A stretch of DNA of 33,911 nt from Bacteroidales bacterium. GTDB taxonomy: Bacteria; Bacteroidota; Bacteroidia; Bacteroidales; JAFGXI01. The translations under genes were made by a program, and so were the position numbers. Shown piece after piece: positions 15,892 through 25,020 of this stretch; within the stretch, counting starts at the first letter, position 1, and every line of letters starts with the position of its first letter. Below the pieces are notes generated by a model. It was not told where the DNA came from. It did no database searches and saw only the letters and a list, made by a program, of their open reading frames with translations. The stretch is from NCBI GenBank assembly GCA_016936665.1, contig JAFGXI010000001.1, positions 1-33,911 of the forward strand, given 5' to 3'.

Positions 15892-18800
15892 TTACATATT
15901 CCTTCTGTATTGTCCACCAACATCAAATAAAGATTGGGTAATCTGACCAATGGAGCAATATTTAGTTGCTTCCATTAAAGTTTCGAAAATATTTTTGTGC
16001 TCTTTAGCGGATGTTTGAAGTTCGTCTAACCACTTACCGGCTTCTTCTTTATACGTTTTATGAAGCTCTTGTAACATCGATAACTGATATTCTTTTTCGC
16101 TTGGTGTCGCACGAATCACCTCTTGTGGGATGATGGTTTTTGAGCCTTCAGAAGATAAGAACGTGTTAACCCCCATAATTGGTAATTTACCACTATGCTT
16201 TAAGGTTTCGTAATACAAGGATTCCTCTTGAATCTTACTGCGCTGGTACATGGTTTCCATAGCTCCTAACACACCACCTCGCTCAGTAATTCTGTCAAAT
16301 TCAGTCATCACAGCCTCTTCTACAAGGTCGGTTAATTCTTCAATAATAAACGAGCCTTGCAATGGATTCTGATTTTTCGCTTCTCCTAGTTCGTGATTAA
16401 TAATTAACTGAATGGCCATAGCTCTACGTACCGATTCTTCTGTCGGGGTGGTAATGGCCTCGTCATAAGCATTGGTATGCAATGAGTTACAGTTGTCATA
16501 AATAGCGTAAAGGGCTTGAAGTGTGGTTCTTATATCGTTAAAATCGATTTCTTGCGCATGTAAGGAACGACCCGATGTTTGAATATGATACTTCAACATT
16601 TGAGAGCGGGCATCTGCTTTGTATTTCAACTTCATAGCTTTGGCCCAAATCAATCGTGCCACTCTACCAATCACAGCATACTCAGGGTCTAATCCATTAG
16701 AGAAAAAGAAGGATAAATTAGGCGCGAATTTATTCACATCTAAACCTCTCGAAATGTAGTACTCAACATAGGTAAACCCATTGGCTAAGGTTAAAGCGAG
16801 CTGCGTAATAGGATTCGCACCTGCCTCAGCAATATGGTATCCGGAAATAGATACCGAATAAAAGTTTCTGACATTATTATTGATAAAATACTCTTGAATA
16901 TCCCCCATTAGTTTTAATGAAAAATCGGTAGAATAAATACAAGTATTTTGCGCTTGATCTTCTTTTAAAATATCCGCTTGAACCGTACCTCGAACGGCTG
17001 CAATCGTTTTGGTTTTAATCGATTGATAAACATCGTGTGGCAAGACTTGCTCTCCGGTAACACCTAATAACATTAAGCCTAAACCATCGTTACCCTCTGG
17101 TAATTGACCTTGGTATTGTGGTCGTTTGGTACCACTGGCTTTATAGATGGCTTCAATCTTAGCTTCCACCTCTGCTTCTAAACCATTTTCTTTAATATAA
17201 ACCTCACACTCCTGATCGATGGCTGCATTCATAAAATAACCCACCAAAATAGGCGCTGGACCATTAATGGTCATCGAAACCGACGTTTTAGGATCGGTTA
17301 AACGGAAGCCTGAGTATAATTTTTTAGCATCATCTAAACAAGCGATGGACACGCCTGAGTTACCAATTTTACCATAAATATCAGGACGAATATGTGGATC
17401 TTCGCCATATAAGGTGACACTATCAAAAGCCGTCGATAAGCGTTTGGCTGGCATACCAAGCGACACATAATGGAATCGTTTATTCGTTCTTTCTGGACCA
17501 CCCTCACCGGCAAACATACGTGTTGGATCCTCACCCTCTCTTTTAAAAGGGAAAACACCAGCAGCATAAGGGAATTCTCCTGGCACATTTTCTTTCAAAC
17601 TCCATTTTAAGATTTCGCCCCAAGCTTTATACTTTGGCATGGCAATTTTAGGCACCAAGGTATGCGATAAACTCTCGCTATGCGTAACTATTTTTATTTC
17701 TTTGTCTCTTACCTTAAAGATAAAATGCTCGTTTTTATAATTCTGTTTTTTAGCATCCCATTCCTCAATAATTTGCATGTTTTTAGGATCGAATTCTAAC
17801 TCAATATTTTTGTAAGCTGACTCAATGACCGATTTGGCTACATCATCAGTTACAAGATCCATAGACTGTTTAAGGCTATACAATTTATTGGCCGTATCGG
17901 CTTGTTCTTCGGCCCACTTATTATAAGCTCTAACGGTTTCCGAAATCTCCGATAAATAGCGTGTTCTGTTTGGCGGGATAATATATACTTTTTCCGACAT
18001 GTCATCAGAAACATTCATATTGGTAACAAAAGAGACTCCGGTTTTTTCGCTTAACAATTGCATTAATGCTACATATAAATGATCCACACCGGGATCGCCG
18101 TACTGCGATGCAATCGTACCATAAACAGGCATATCTTCAGCGTTTTTATTAAACAATTGATGATTGCGTTGGTACTGACGTTGAACATCTCTTAAGGCAT
18201 CTAAAGCACCGCGTTTGTCGAATTTATTTAGAGCAATGATATCGGCAAAATCGAGCATATCAATTTTTTCTAGCTGTGTGGCGGCCCCATATTCAGGTGT
18301 CATCACATACATAGACACATCGGAATGATCTACAATTTCGGTGTCGGACTGACCGATACCCGAGGTTTCCAGAATAACCAAATCGTACCCTGCCACCTTG
18401 ACAATATCAACCGCATCTTTTACATAATGCGACAATGCTAAGTTAGACTGGCGAGTGGCTAAAGAACGCATATAAACACGCTCGTTATTAATGGCATTCA
18501 TACGAATACGATCGCCTAACAAAGCGCCGCCTGTTTTTCGCTTAGATGGGTCTACCGAAATAATAGCAATCGACTTATCTGAAAAATCGGCTAAATAACG
18601 ACGCACAAGCTCATCGACTAAAGACGATTTACCCGCACCGCCTGTACCTGTTATACCCAAAACCGGGGTATTTTTATCAGCTGCTAAATCGCGTACGGCT
18701 TTTAAATCAGTTTCAAAAGATTCGGGTTGATTTTCTGCTACCGAAATCATGCGAGAAATAGCATTAATATCTTTGTCTTGAAGTTTGGTTAAAGACTGAC

Positions 18801-19251
18801 TTACAGTACCAGTTGGGTAATCCGATTTTTCAACTAAATCGTTAATCATACCCTGTAAGCCTAATTCACGACCATCATCCGGCGAATAAATTCGGCAAAT
18901 GCCATAATCGTGTAATTCCTTTATTTCTTCTGGCAAGATAACACCGCCACCGCCACCAAAAAGCTTGATGTGACTACAGCCTTTTTCCTGCAACAAATCG
19001 TACATATACTTAAAGAATTCTACGTGACCGCCTTGATAGGATGTAATAGCAATGGCTTGCACATCTTCTTGTACAGCACAATCTACGATTTCCTGAACCG
19101 AGCGATTATGACCAAGATGAATCACTTCGACACCAGTCGATTGGATAATGCGTCGCATCACGTTAATGGCGGCATCGTGGCCATCGAACAGTGAAGCGGC
19201 AGTAACTATTCTAACGTTGTTTTTGGGTACGTAGCGTTCAGTATTTTGCAT
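15892..19251 (-). CDS. icmF: Fused isobutyryl-CoA mutase with G-protein chaperone (IcmF)
   Basis: A 1119-residue fusion in the order known for IcmF. The N-terminal B12-binding domain has FDGHDAAI with His25 as the lower cobalt ligand and [13 protein letters not shown] MeaI-type GTPase follows, with a Walker [10 protein letters not shown] (Lys208), [11 protein letters not shown] and NKFD. The long C-terminal mutase domain includes [30 protein letters not shown] and [11 protein letters not shown]. IcmF interconverts isobutyryl-CoA and n-butyryl-CoA (some act on pivalyl- or isovaleryl-CoA) using adenosylcobalamin, and its GTPase loads and repairs the cofactor. The FPFKRE loop is the IcmF form, distinct from methylmalonyl-CoA mutase. 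It stands alone; no acyl-CoA or cobalamin gene is adjacent and no cobalamin riboswitch is visible upstream. It looks somewhat richer in G+C than its neighbours, which may only reflect strong conservation. Confidence 0.93.
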   Translation of the reverse strand: MQNTERYVPKNNVRIVTAASLFDGHDAAINVMRRIIQSTGVEVIHLGHNRSVQEIVDCAVQEDVQAIAITSYQGGHVEFFKYMYDLLQEKGCSHIKLFGGGGGVILPEEIKELHDYGICRIYSPDDGRELGLQGMINDLVEKSDYPTGTVSQSLTKLQDKDINAISRMISVAENQPESFETDLKAVRDLAADKNTPVLGITGTGGAGKSSLVDELVRRYLADFSDKSIAIISVDPSKRKTGGALLGDRIRMNAINNERVYMRSLATRQSNLALSHYVKDAVDIVKVAGYDLVILETSGIGQSDTEIVDHSDVSMYVMTPEYGAATQLEKIDMLDFADIIALNKFDKRGALDALRDVQRQYQRNHQLFNKNAEDMPVYGTIASQYGDPGVDHLYVALMQLLSEKTGVSFVTNMNVSDDMSEKVYIIPPNRTRYLSEISETVRAYNKWAEEQADTANKLYSLKQSMDLVTDDVAKSVIESAYKNIELEFDPKNMQIIEEWDAKKQNYKNEHFIFKVRDKEIKIVTHSESLSHTLVPKIAMPKYKAWGEILKWSLKENVPGEFPYAAGVFPFKREGEDPTRMFAGEGGPERTNKRFHYVSLGMPAKRLSTAFDSVTLYGEDPHIRPDIYGKIGNSGVSIACLDDAKKLYSGFRLTDPKTSVSMTINGPAPILVGYFMNAAIDQECEVYIKENGLEAEVEAKIEAIYKASGTKRPQYQGQLPEGNDGLGLMLLGVTGEQVLPHDVYQSIKTKTIAAVRGTVQADILKEDQAQNTCIYSTDFSLKLMGDIQEYFINNNVRNFYSVSISGYHIAEAGANPITQLALTLANGFTYVEYYISRGLDVNKFAPNLSFFFSNGLDPEYAVIGRVARLIWAKAMKLKYKADARSQMLKYHIQTSGRSLHAQEIDFNDIRTTLQALYAIYDNCNSLHTNAYDEAITTPTEESVRRAMAIQLIINHELGEAKNQNPLQGSFIIEELTDLVEEAVMTEFDRITERGGVLGAMETMYQRSKIQEESLYYETLKHSGKLPIMGVNTFLSSEGSKTIIPQEVIRATPSEKEYQLSMLQELHKTYKEEAGKWLDELQTSAKEHKNIFETLMEATKYCSIGQITQSLFDVGGQYRRNM

Positions 19252-19402
19252 AACAATAATTTTACTCAGTTATTCTCTTATTCAAGTATATAAATAAGCT
19301 GTAAAGATAGGCTATTTTTCCTTTTTTAAGGATATGTTTTCGAAGCATAGGCTTACTTGTTTTCAGCTAAACGATAGATATATTCAGCTTTATGATTCTC
19401 TT

Positions 19403-19434
19403 TTTGAATAGCAAAAGATTATTCTGTATTTTTG
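19403..19434 (+). promoter_or_regulatory. Promoter of the DUF58 gene
   Basis: TTTG at 19403-19406, 20 bases, then TATTTTTG at 19427-19434: both Bacteroidota elements at the proper spacing. The first ATG is only 5 bases after the -7 box, so transcription should begin at about the first or second ATG. Either the mRNA is leaderless or translation starts at the Met codons near 19457. Confidence 0.6.
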
Positions 19435-19438
19435 ATGC

Positions 19439-20353
19439 ATGATGACGTTACAGGAAATGATGCAGCAATATAGTTTTGGTCGATTAGAATTATTGGCAAA
19501 ACAAGTGGTAGAAGGTTTTATTACCGGCTTGCATAAAAGTCCGTACCATGGTTTTTCAGTTGAGTTTGTTGAGCATCGTTTGTACAATACGGGAGAATCT
19601 AAAAAGCATGTCGATTGGAAATTGTATGCAAAAACAGATAAGTTGTTTGTAAAGAAATACGAAGAGGAAACTAATTTACGATGCCAAATTGTGATTGACA
19701 CCAGCTCGTCCATGTTTTTCCCGGATGTAGAGAATAGTAAATTGAGATTTTCCATTTTAGCGGCTGCTAGTTTAATTCAGTTACTCAGAAAACAAAGAGA
19801 TGCTTATGGCTTGTCGCTATTCTCTTCGGAAATGGAGCAACACTATAGCGCCAAATTATCATTAGCACATCACAAGCAAATGATGCTGGAATTAGAAAAT
19901 TTATGGCAAAAAAAGTTTGAAAAAGGGAAACGCTCGGTGGCTACATCGGATATATTGCACGATTTAGCAGAACGTATTCCCAATCGATCTTTAGTGATTT
20001 TGTTCAGCGATATGTTTAGTAACGACGAACCTGAGGCTTTGTTTTCCGCCTTGCAACATTTGAAATTTAAAAAACACGAGCTAATACTTTTTCATGTTAC
20101 CGATCACGATAAAGAATTAATGTTCAACTTTCAGAATAAACCATATAAATTTATCGACCTCGAAACCGAGGAAGAAATCAAGCTTAATCCAAATCAGACA
20201 AAAGCTTACTTCACGGAAACGATGGCAGATTTTTACGGACAGTTAAAGCTTAAGTGTTTGCAATATAAAATCGATTTTGTTGAAGTTGATATTCAAAAAC
20301 CGTTTGATGAATTGTTATCTGCTTTTTTATTAAAACGACAAAGGCTTTATTAA
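19439..20353 (+). CDS. DUF58 / von Willebrand factor A-like protein
   Basis: A 304-residue cytoplasmic protein of the DUF58 family. It has the block FITGLHKSPYHGFSVEFVEHRLYNTGE, then HVDWKLYAKTDKLFVKKYEEETN and a VWA domain whose metal-binding DxSxS is DTSSS from Asp87. Such proteins usually work with a MoxR-type AAA ATPase, often in Bat loci, but no MoxR gene lies beside this one, so its partner is elsewhere. Met1, Met2, Met7 and Met8 are all possible starts; the promoter 5 bases upstream of Met1 favours Met7 or Met8 (19457 or 19460) unless the message is leaderless. I keep the longest frame. Confidence 0.85.
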   Translation: MMTLQEMMQQYSFGRLELLAKQVVEGFITGLHKSPYHGFSVEFVEHRLYNTGESKKHVDWKLYAKTDKLFVKKYEEETNLRCQIVIDTSSSMFFPDVENSKLRFSILAAASLIQLLRKQRDAYGLSLFSSEMEQHYSAKLSLAHHKQMMLELENLWQKKFEKGKRSVATSDILHDLAERIPNRSLVILFSDMFSNDEPEALFSALQHLKFKKHELILFHVTDHDKELMFNFQNKPYKFIDLETEEEIKLNPNQTKAYFTETMADFYGQLKLKCLQYKIDFVEVDIQKPFDELLSAFLLKRQRLY

Positions 20354-20370
20354 TATATATGAATATTTCT

Positions 20371-20378
20371 TACCTTTG
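20371..20378 (+). promoter_or_regulatory. Promoter -7 box of the Crp/Fnr gene
   Basis: TACCTTTG matches TAnnTTTG exactly. A weak -33 element TTTA lies 21 bases upstream, inside the end of the DUF58 gene. The transcript would have a leader of about 65 bases that contains the hairpin at 20416-20434. Confidence 0.6.
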
Positions 20379-20415
20379 CGCTTAATATTGTGATTATCAA
20401 AATATATATCTAACC

Positions 20416-20442
20416 GATTACTTTTTTAGTAGTCTTTTTTTT
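20416..20442 (+). terminator. Terminator-like hairpin just before the Crp/Fnr start
   Basis: GATTACT (20416-20422) pairs with AGTAGTC (20428-20434) over 7 bases including one G-U pair, with a 5-T loop and eight T after it. The T run ends 5 bases before the ATG at 20448. It could end the DUF58 transcript, or act as an attenuator in the Crp/Fnr leader because the promoter at 20371 lies upstream of it. Confidence 0.55.
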
Positions 20443-20447
20443 GAAAA

Positions 20448-21152
20448 ATGAAAAATTTCGACGACGTCCCTTTCTGTTCAGAGTGTGTGAGTAACATCAG
20501 CAATATTTTCAAGCAGCTCAATCAGCAACAGATCGAAGATTTGAATTATATAAAATCGTGCAATTTTCATAAACGTGGTGAAATTATCTATCACGAAGGT
20601 AATCGCCCAACTGGTGTTTATTGTGTTTCGAAAGGTATCATCAAATTATATAAGACCGGAATCGAAGGCAAAGAGCAAATTATTCGTTTTGCAAAAAAAG
20701 GAGATATTATTGGTTATCGCTCCGTGTTAAGCACAGAGTTAGCTTGCACAACTGCGAAAGTGATCGAAGATGCTGTTGTTTGTTTTATCCCTTCCGAAAC
20801 ATGGATGGAAATGCTTCAAAACAACTCTAACTTTTCGATGGATGTGATGCGATTTGCTTGCAATGAGTTAGGTAAGTCTAATTCTTTTATCACCGATATT
20901 GCACAAAAGAATGTGCGTGAGCGCCTTGCTGAGATTTTACTTTACTTGAAAGATGATTTTGGTATTGATGCCGACGGCGTGTTGCAAATATCGTTGACTC
21001 GTGAAGAATTGGCCAACATTACAGGTACTGCTACCGAGTCGGCCATTCGTTTATTGTCGGAGTTTAAGGATGATAAAATGATTGCGCTAAATGGTAGAAA
21101 AATTGCTATTTTAGATGAAAATAGACTCAAGAAAACAGCCAATTTGTATTAA
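20448..21152 (+). CDS. Crp/Fnr-family transcription regulator
   Basis: A 234-residue regulator. A cyclic-nucleotide-binding-like beta-roll (about 30-125, with HEGNRPTGVYCVSKGIIKLYK) is followed by a dimerisation helix and a winged helix-turn-helix at about 183-207 (LTREELANITGTATESAIRLLSEF). The N-terminus has Cys10 and Cys13 (FCSEC), often present in Bacteroidota members; they are not the four-cysteine set of E. coli FNR, so an iron-sulfur cluster cannot be claimed. Ligand and regulon are unknown. Its stop overlaps the start of the next gene by one base (TAATG), so the outer-membrane protein is probably made with it. Confidence 0.92.
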   Translation: MKNFDDVPFCSECVSNISNIFKQLNQQQIEDLNYIKSCNFHKRGEIIYHEGNRPTGVYCVSKGIIKLYKTGIEGKEQIIRFAKKGDIIGYRSVLSTELACTTAKVIEDAVVCFIPSETWMEMLQNNSNFSMDVMRFACNELGKSNSFITDIAQKNVRERLAEILLYLKDDFGIDADGVLQISLTREELANITGTATESAIRLLSEFKDDKMIALNGRKIAILDENRLKKTANLY

Positions 21153-21922
21153 TGAGAATTTCCACCAGCATATTATTCCTTAGTTTATCTCTGTGCGTTT
21201 GGGCTCAAAACGTTGGCGAAACAGTAAAAGCAGAAAAACAGTCTATTAATATTTTTTCCTTTTCAGCCTCTTATAGCTATACTTTAACAGGCGGAGATAT
21301 GGCTTTTTATTATGGAGCAAATTCAAGAATAGGTGGGGCTTTTAATTTTAAAAACAAAACCGATTGGTATTTTAGTCTAGAAGGAACCTATTTGTTTGGA
21401 AGTAATTTGAAAGATACAACTTACGGTGTTTTCGATGGTATTAAAACTAGCGAAGGGTATGTTACCAGTAAATTTGGTACGCCTGCCGATTATGCACTTA
21501 ACCTAAGAGGTTTTACTGTGATGCTAAAAGCAGGTCGAATTTTATCATTTGCTAAAATTAATGAACAAAGTGGGTTTTTAATTTCTGCCGGTGCCGGTTT
21601 CTTTCAGCATCACCTTAGAATAGACAACAACAGCAACGACACACCACAAATACTCGATGAGTATAAAAAAGGTTATGATCATTTACATAATGGTATAGCG
21701 TTAAGCCAGTTTGCCGGTTATATATATCATGCAAATAATAAAATGCTTAACGTGGTCGTTGGTTTTGAGATAACAGAAGGATTTACCAAAAACAGACGTC
21801 AATACAATTACGACACCATGCAATACGATTTAGCCGCAAAGCTCGATTTGATGTATAGTTTTAAATTAGGCATTATCGTCCCAATTGCCAGACGTACTCC
21901 TTCGGAGTTTTATATTTATTAG
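21152..21922 (+). CDS. Predicted outer-membrane beta-barrel protein
   Basis: A 256-residue protein with a signal peptide (1-18, ending CVWAQ). The remainder has alternating strands, many Gly, Phe and Tyr, SFSASYSYTLTGGDMAFYY near the N-terminus and a stretch KFGTPADYALNLRGF. It looks like a small outer-membrane barrel conserved in Bacteroidota; I do not recognise a named family. It is translationally coupled to the Crp/Fnr gene (TAATG overlap), so expression may follow that regulator. Confidence 0.75.
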   Translation: MRISTSILFLSLSLCVWAQNVGETVKAEKQSINIFSFSASYSYTLTGGDMAFYYGANSRIGGAFNFKNKTDWYFSLEGTYLFGSNLKDTTYGVFDGIKTSEGYVTSKFGTPADYALNLRGFTVMLKAGRILSFAKINEQSGFLISAGAGFFQHHLRIDNNSNDTPQILDEYKKGYDHLHNGIALSQFAGYIYHANNKMLNVVVGFEITEGFTKNRRQYNYDTMQYDLAAKLDLMYSFKLGIIVPIARRTPSEFYIY

Positions 21923-21980
21923 AGTTCACAAATAATATAGAACCTTTAAAAGCAGTTTAAGCATTCCTGTGTTTATCATT

Positions 21981-22012
21981 TAACTTTGCCATTATCAAAT
22001 TTTTTATATTTG
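21981..22012 (+). promoter_or_regulatory. Promoter region of the LD-carboxypeptidase operon
   Basis: Two -7-like boxes match TAnnTTTG: TAACTTTG at 21981-21988 and TATATTTG at 22005-22012. The first is in the better position for a leader of about 35 bases; TTTG inside it lies only 16 bases before the second. An AGGAAAG ribosome-binding-like sequence follows at 22014-22020, seven bases before the ATG at 22028, which is unusual for this phylum. Confidence 0.5.
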
Positions 22013-22027
22013 TAGGAAAGTAAAAAC

Positions 22028-22960
22028 ATGGCTTTGCAAAAAACACAAGATGCATCATTAATGCAAGCTCCTTTTTTAAAAAAGGGAGACACCATAGGCA
22101 TTATTTCTACGGCTCGCAAAATAAGTTTAGAAGAACTCCGACCTGCTTTAGATTTAATAGAATCGGCCGGTTTTAATTACCTTTTGGGCGATCATCTTTT
22201 TGATGTAGATCATCAAATGGCAGGAACAGATCAACAGCGAGCTAACGATTTATCTGCTATGTTAGCCAACGAAGGGATATCGGCAATTCTTTGTGCCAGA
22301 GGGGGGTATGGAACGGTTCGATTATGGGATAAAGTCGACTGGAAATCATACCAAGAAAAACCAAAGTGGATAATTGGCTATAGTGACGTTACGGTATTGC
22401 ACTCTATTTGTCATACACAATTAAAATGGCAAAGTATTCATGCCAGTATGCCCATCAACTTTAAAGATTATTCAAGCAACGACATCCCCTTTAATTCGTT
22501 GTTGGAAGCTTTAAAAGGCAATTCTGTAGAGCATATATGGGAGTCTTCTTCCGACAATCGACATGGTTACGCAGAAGGCCAAGTTATAGGCGGTAATTTA
22601 TCCATCTTATACGCGCTTCGAGGAACCCCTTTAGACATCGATACACGAGGGAAAATACTCCTAATCGAAGATCTCGATGAATATCTATACCATATCGATA
22701 GAATCATGATGAACCTCAAAATAGGAGGCGTTTTATCCGAATTAAAAGCGCTAATTGTAGGTGGTTTAAGCGACATGAACGACAATACCGTTCCTTTTGG
22801 TAAATCGGCCGTTGAAATTGTCAAAGATGCTGTAAAGGATTTCGATTTTCCGGTGGTCTTCGATGCTCCATTCGGGCATATTTGGGATAATAGAGCCGTG
22901 GTCTTAGGGCGACGGGTACAGCTAGAATCAAACGATAAATTGGTTAGTTTAAAATTTTAA
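22028..22960 (+). CDS. LD-carboxypeptidase (peptidase S66)
   Basis: A 310-residue cytoplasmic serine peptidase of family S66 that removes the terminal D-Ala from L,D-linked murein tetrapeptides during cell-wall recycling. The catalytic triad is readable: Ser119 in IIGYSDVTVLHS, Glu214 in LLIEDLDEYLYHIDR, and His284 in APFGHIWDNRAVV. These agree with the known S66 layout (near Ser115, Glu217, His285 in the Pseudomonas enzyme). The glycine-rich ARGGYGTVRLWD precedes the nucleophile. It is the first gene of an operon with the FemAB/GNAT-like protein and upp. Confidence 0.92.
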   Translation: MALQKTQDASLMQAPFLKKGDTIGIISTARKISLEELRPALDLIESAGFNYLLGDHLFDVDHQMAGTDQQRANDLSAMLANEGISAILCARGGYGTVRLWDKVDWKSYQEKPKWIIGYSDVTVLHSICHTQLKWQSIHASMPINFKDYSSNDIPFNSLLEALKGNSVEHIWESSSDNRHGYAEGQVIGGNLSILYALRGTPLDIDTRGKILLIEDLDEYLYHIDRIMMNLKIGGVLSELKALIVGGLSDMNDNTVPFGKSAVEIVKDAVKDFDFPVVFDAPFGHIWDNRAVVLGRRVQLESNDKLVSLKF

Positions 22961-22961
22961 T

Positions 22962-23852
22962 TTGGACATAGTTTTACAACATAGCGATTCAATAGATAAG
23001 AAACGATGGGATGCATTATTGATGCAATCTCCTTTGGCATCGGTCTTTCATAATTCATGGTATTTGGATGTGTTAGATAAAGATTGGTGGGCGTTTTTAA
23101 GTAAAGATTACACGTTTGTATTGCCTTTCTTTGCCGAAGATAAAAAAGTCTGGATGCCTTTCTCTGTGCCCTATCTTGGTAATGTTTATTTACCCGAAAA
23201 GATGGAGTTTATCGATTGGTCGTTTATTAAACTTTGGCAAAAGCATTATACCGGAATAACATATACTTTTGGGAAATTTGACAAAATAGAACCGGAAGGT
23301 AAATATTGGAAAAAAGTCAGTTTTCCTGAAATCGATTTGGTTAACGATTTTAAAATGATAGAAAAACATTTTTCTTCGGAAGTACAAGAGATTATTAATA
23401 CCAAATCAGATTATCGTGCAGTTTCGTTTCGTTCTTTGTACGAAATGGTCGAATTTTTAAAACAAACAACCAATTATACTATAGATCAGATTAATGCTGT
23501 GCGAAGAGTTGTATTGAATGCCACTCAAAAAAAATTGGGTAAAATGTATGCTTTGTACGATCTTCGAAATCAGCTTTGTGGCGTAGTATTCATTATCTAT
23601 TATAAGCAAAAAGCTTATATATTACACAGTGCTTTTACGACAGAGGCACTGAGCGATAAGGCCGATTTTATAATGTTGAAGACCATTATTGAAGATTTAT
23701 CGATTTATAACTTAAGTTTAGAAAATCATAGCGATGGCTTTAACTCAACTGTTTGGGATCAATTTGGATTTAAATGGTACTATGTTTTTCAATATGAACA
23801 GAATACCAAACAAAATTTGTTATCTTTATTCTCTCAATTATTAAAGCGATGA
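22962..23852 (+). CDS. FemAB/GNAT-like protein of unknown substrate
   Basis: A 296-residue protein starting at TTG (22962), one base after the preceding stop. The family N-terminus reads DKKRWDALLMQSPLASVFHNSWYLDVL, so the TTG start is preferred; the first internal ATG would remove that part. Body motifs (FVLPFFAEDKKVWMPFSVPYLGNVYLP, YDLRNQLCGVVFIIYYKQKAYILHSAFT) fit the acetyltransferase-like fold of FemAB-type proteins. It ends in an ATGA overlap with upp. Proteins of this fold can add residues to peptidoglycan or to other acceptors; the LD-carboxypeptidase neighbour suggests a cell-wall link, but that is inference. Confidence 0.7.
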   Translation: MDIVLQHSDSIDKKRWDALLMQSPLASVFHNSWYLDVLDKDWWAFLSKDYTFVLPFFAEDKKVWMPFSVPYLGNVYLPEKMEFIDWSFIKLWQKHYTGITYTFGKFDKIEPEGKYWKKVSFPEIDLVNDFKMIEKHFSSEVQEIINTKSDYRAVSFRSLYEMVEFLKQTTNYTIDQINAVRRVVLNATQKKLGKMYALYDLRNQLCGVVFIIYYKQKAYILHSAFTTEALSDKADFIMLKTIIEDLSIYNLSLENHSDGFNSTVWDQFGFKWYYVFQYEQNTKQNLLSLFSQLLKR

Positions 23853-24499
23853 TACACAATTTCAGAGATCAGCAATCGATAGTGAACAACTACATTGCAG
23901 AAATGCGCGATGCTCATGTACAAAAAGATGCCATGCGCTTTAGAATCAATATGGAACGATTTGGAGCAATGGTTGGCTACGAAATTTCTAAAAGTTTGGA
24001 CTTTCAGAATACAGAAGTACAAACTCCGCTAGGAATTGCTGAAACTGCTCAGTGTATTTCTCCAATTGTGTTAGCGACTATATTACGAGCGGGCTTACCA
24101 TTGAACAATGGTCTATTATCGACTTTCGATAAAGCCGAAAATGCCTTTGTTACTGCTTACAGAAAATATCATAGCGACAATGAATTCGAAATTAAAGTGG
24201 AGTATATGTCGTCGCCAAACCTCGAAGGGAAAATATTAATACTTTCTGACCCGATGTTAGCCACAGGCTCTTCTATGGTGATGAGCTATAAAGCTTTGCT
24301 GAAATATGGGAAACCAAAACATACGCACATTGTTTCGATTTTAGCCAGTAAAGAGGGTGTAGATTATGTTCGACGACACATCAATAGTAGCGATTTCTCT
24401 TTGTGGACCGGCGATATCGACGATGAATTAACCGTACAGTCCTATATTGTGCCGGGCTTAGGCGATGCCGGTGATTTAGCTTTCGGGAAAAAGGAGTAG
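23849..24499 (+). CDS. upp: Uracil phosphoribosyltransferase
   Basis: A 216-residue enzyme that salvages uracil: uracil + PRPP to UMP + pyrophosphate. It has ILRAGLPLNNGLL, the PRPP-binding loop SDPMLATGSS (Asp134 onward), and the uracil-binding C-terminus IVPGLGDAGDLAFG. Its length and N-terminus (MIHNFRDQQSIVNNYI) match Bacteroidota Upp. It overlaps the preceding gene by 4 bases (ATGA) and is followed at once by a small membrane protein gene. No nucleobase transporter lies nearby. Confidence 0.95.
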   Translation: MIHNFRDQQSIVNNYIAEMRDAHVQKDAMRFRINMERFGAMVGYEISKSLDFQNTEVQTPLGIAETAQCISPIVLATILRAGLPLNNGLLSTFDKAENAFVTAYRKYHSDNEFEIKVEYMSSPNLEGKILILSDPMLATGSSMVMSYKALLKYGKPKHTHIVSILASKEGVDYVRRHINSSDFSLWTGDIDDELTVQSYIVPGLGDAGDLAFGKKE

Positions 24500-24500
24500 A

Positions 24501-24932
24501 ATGATTTATCAAGCCATCGGATTTTTTTTATTAAGCAGCGTAAAGTTTTCATTTGCAACCCTTCCTATTTCTATTCGGTACGACTACCAAACTGCACTTC
24601 TAATCTCTCTAACAGGCGGAATTACAGGCGCTGTTTTTTTTCTTTACGGTTGGCGAAAAGTACTTAGGATATGGCAGGTACATATCGTAAAGAAACCCGA
24701 AACACCGAAAACTACAATTAAAATAAACGCCAAACGACGCCGACTTATTCGTATAAAAAACAAGTATGGCTATTGGGGAATCATTCTGCTTACCCCATCT
24801 GTGTTGTCTATCCCTATAGGGGCTTTGTTGCTTATCCATGCTTTTCCAAAGCAACGATGGGTGCTTTGGCATCTTAGTTTATCGGTAGTTTTGTGGGGTG
24901 TGGTATTAATTAGTTTTTTTAAATTGTTTTAA
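24501..24932 (+). CDS. Small multi-span membrane protein
   Basis: A 143-residue protein with two N-terminal spans (about 2-22 and 32-50), a basic cytoplasmic loop containing NAKRRRLIRIKNKYG (about 75-89), and two C-terminal spans starting GYWGIILLTPSVLSIPIGALL. The GxxGIxLLTPxxLSIPIG pattern recalls small multidrug-export-like proteins, but I cannot confirm a family. It begins one base after upp, so it belongs to that operon. Confidence 0.7.
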   Translation: MIYQAIGFFLLSSVKFSFATLPISIRYDYQTALLISLTGGITGAVFFLYGWRKVLRIWQVHIVKKPETPKTTIKINAKRRRLIRIKNKYGYWGIILLTPSVLSIPIGALLLIHAFPKQRWVLWHLSLSVVLWGVVLISFFKLF

Positions 24933-24992
24933 AAAATATCTCATACTATCCAGTTTATTAGCTAATTAATAATCAAATAGCTTTAAAAAATA

Positions 24993-25000
24993 TATTTTTG
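24993..25000 (+). promoter_or_regulatory. Promoter -7 box of the response-regulator gene
   Basis: TATTTTTG matches TAnnTTTG and lies 20 bases before the TTG start at 25021. No TTTG -33 element is seen at the usual spacing. Confidence 0.4.
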
Positions 25001-25020
25001 AAGAAGACTAAAAATAATCG

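Noticed and set aside
19252..19330. Cobalamin riboswitch upstream of icmF
   Set aside because: No B12-box or the conserved core is readable, and the leader is too short for the whole structure. A TATCTTTA -7-like box is present but weak.
19252..19438. The strand switch as a replication origin
   Set aside because: No DnaA-box cluster and no AT-rich repeat array; it is a plain divergent promoter region.
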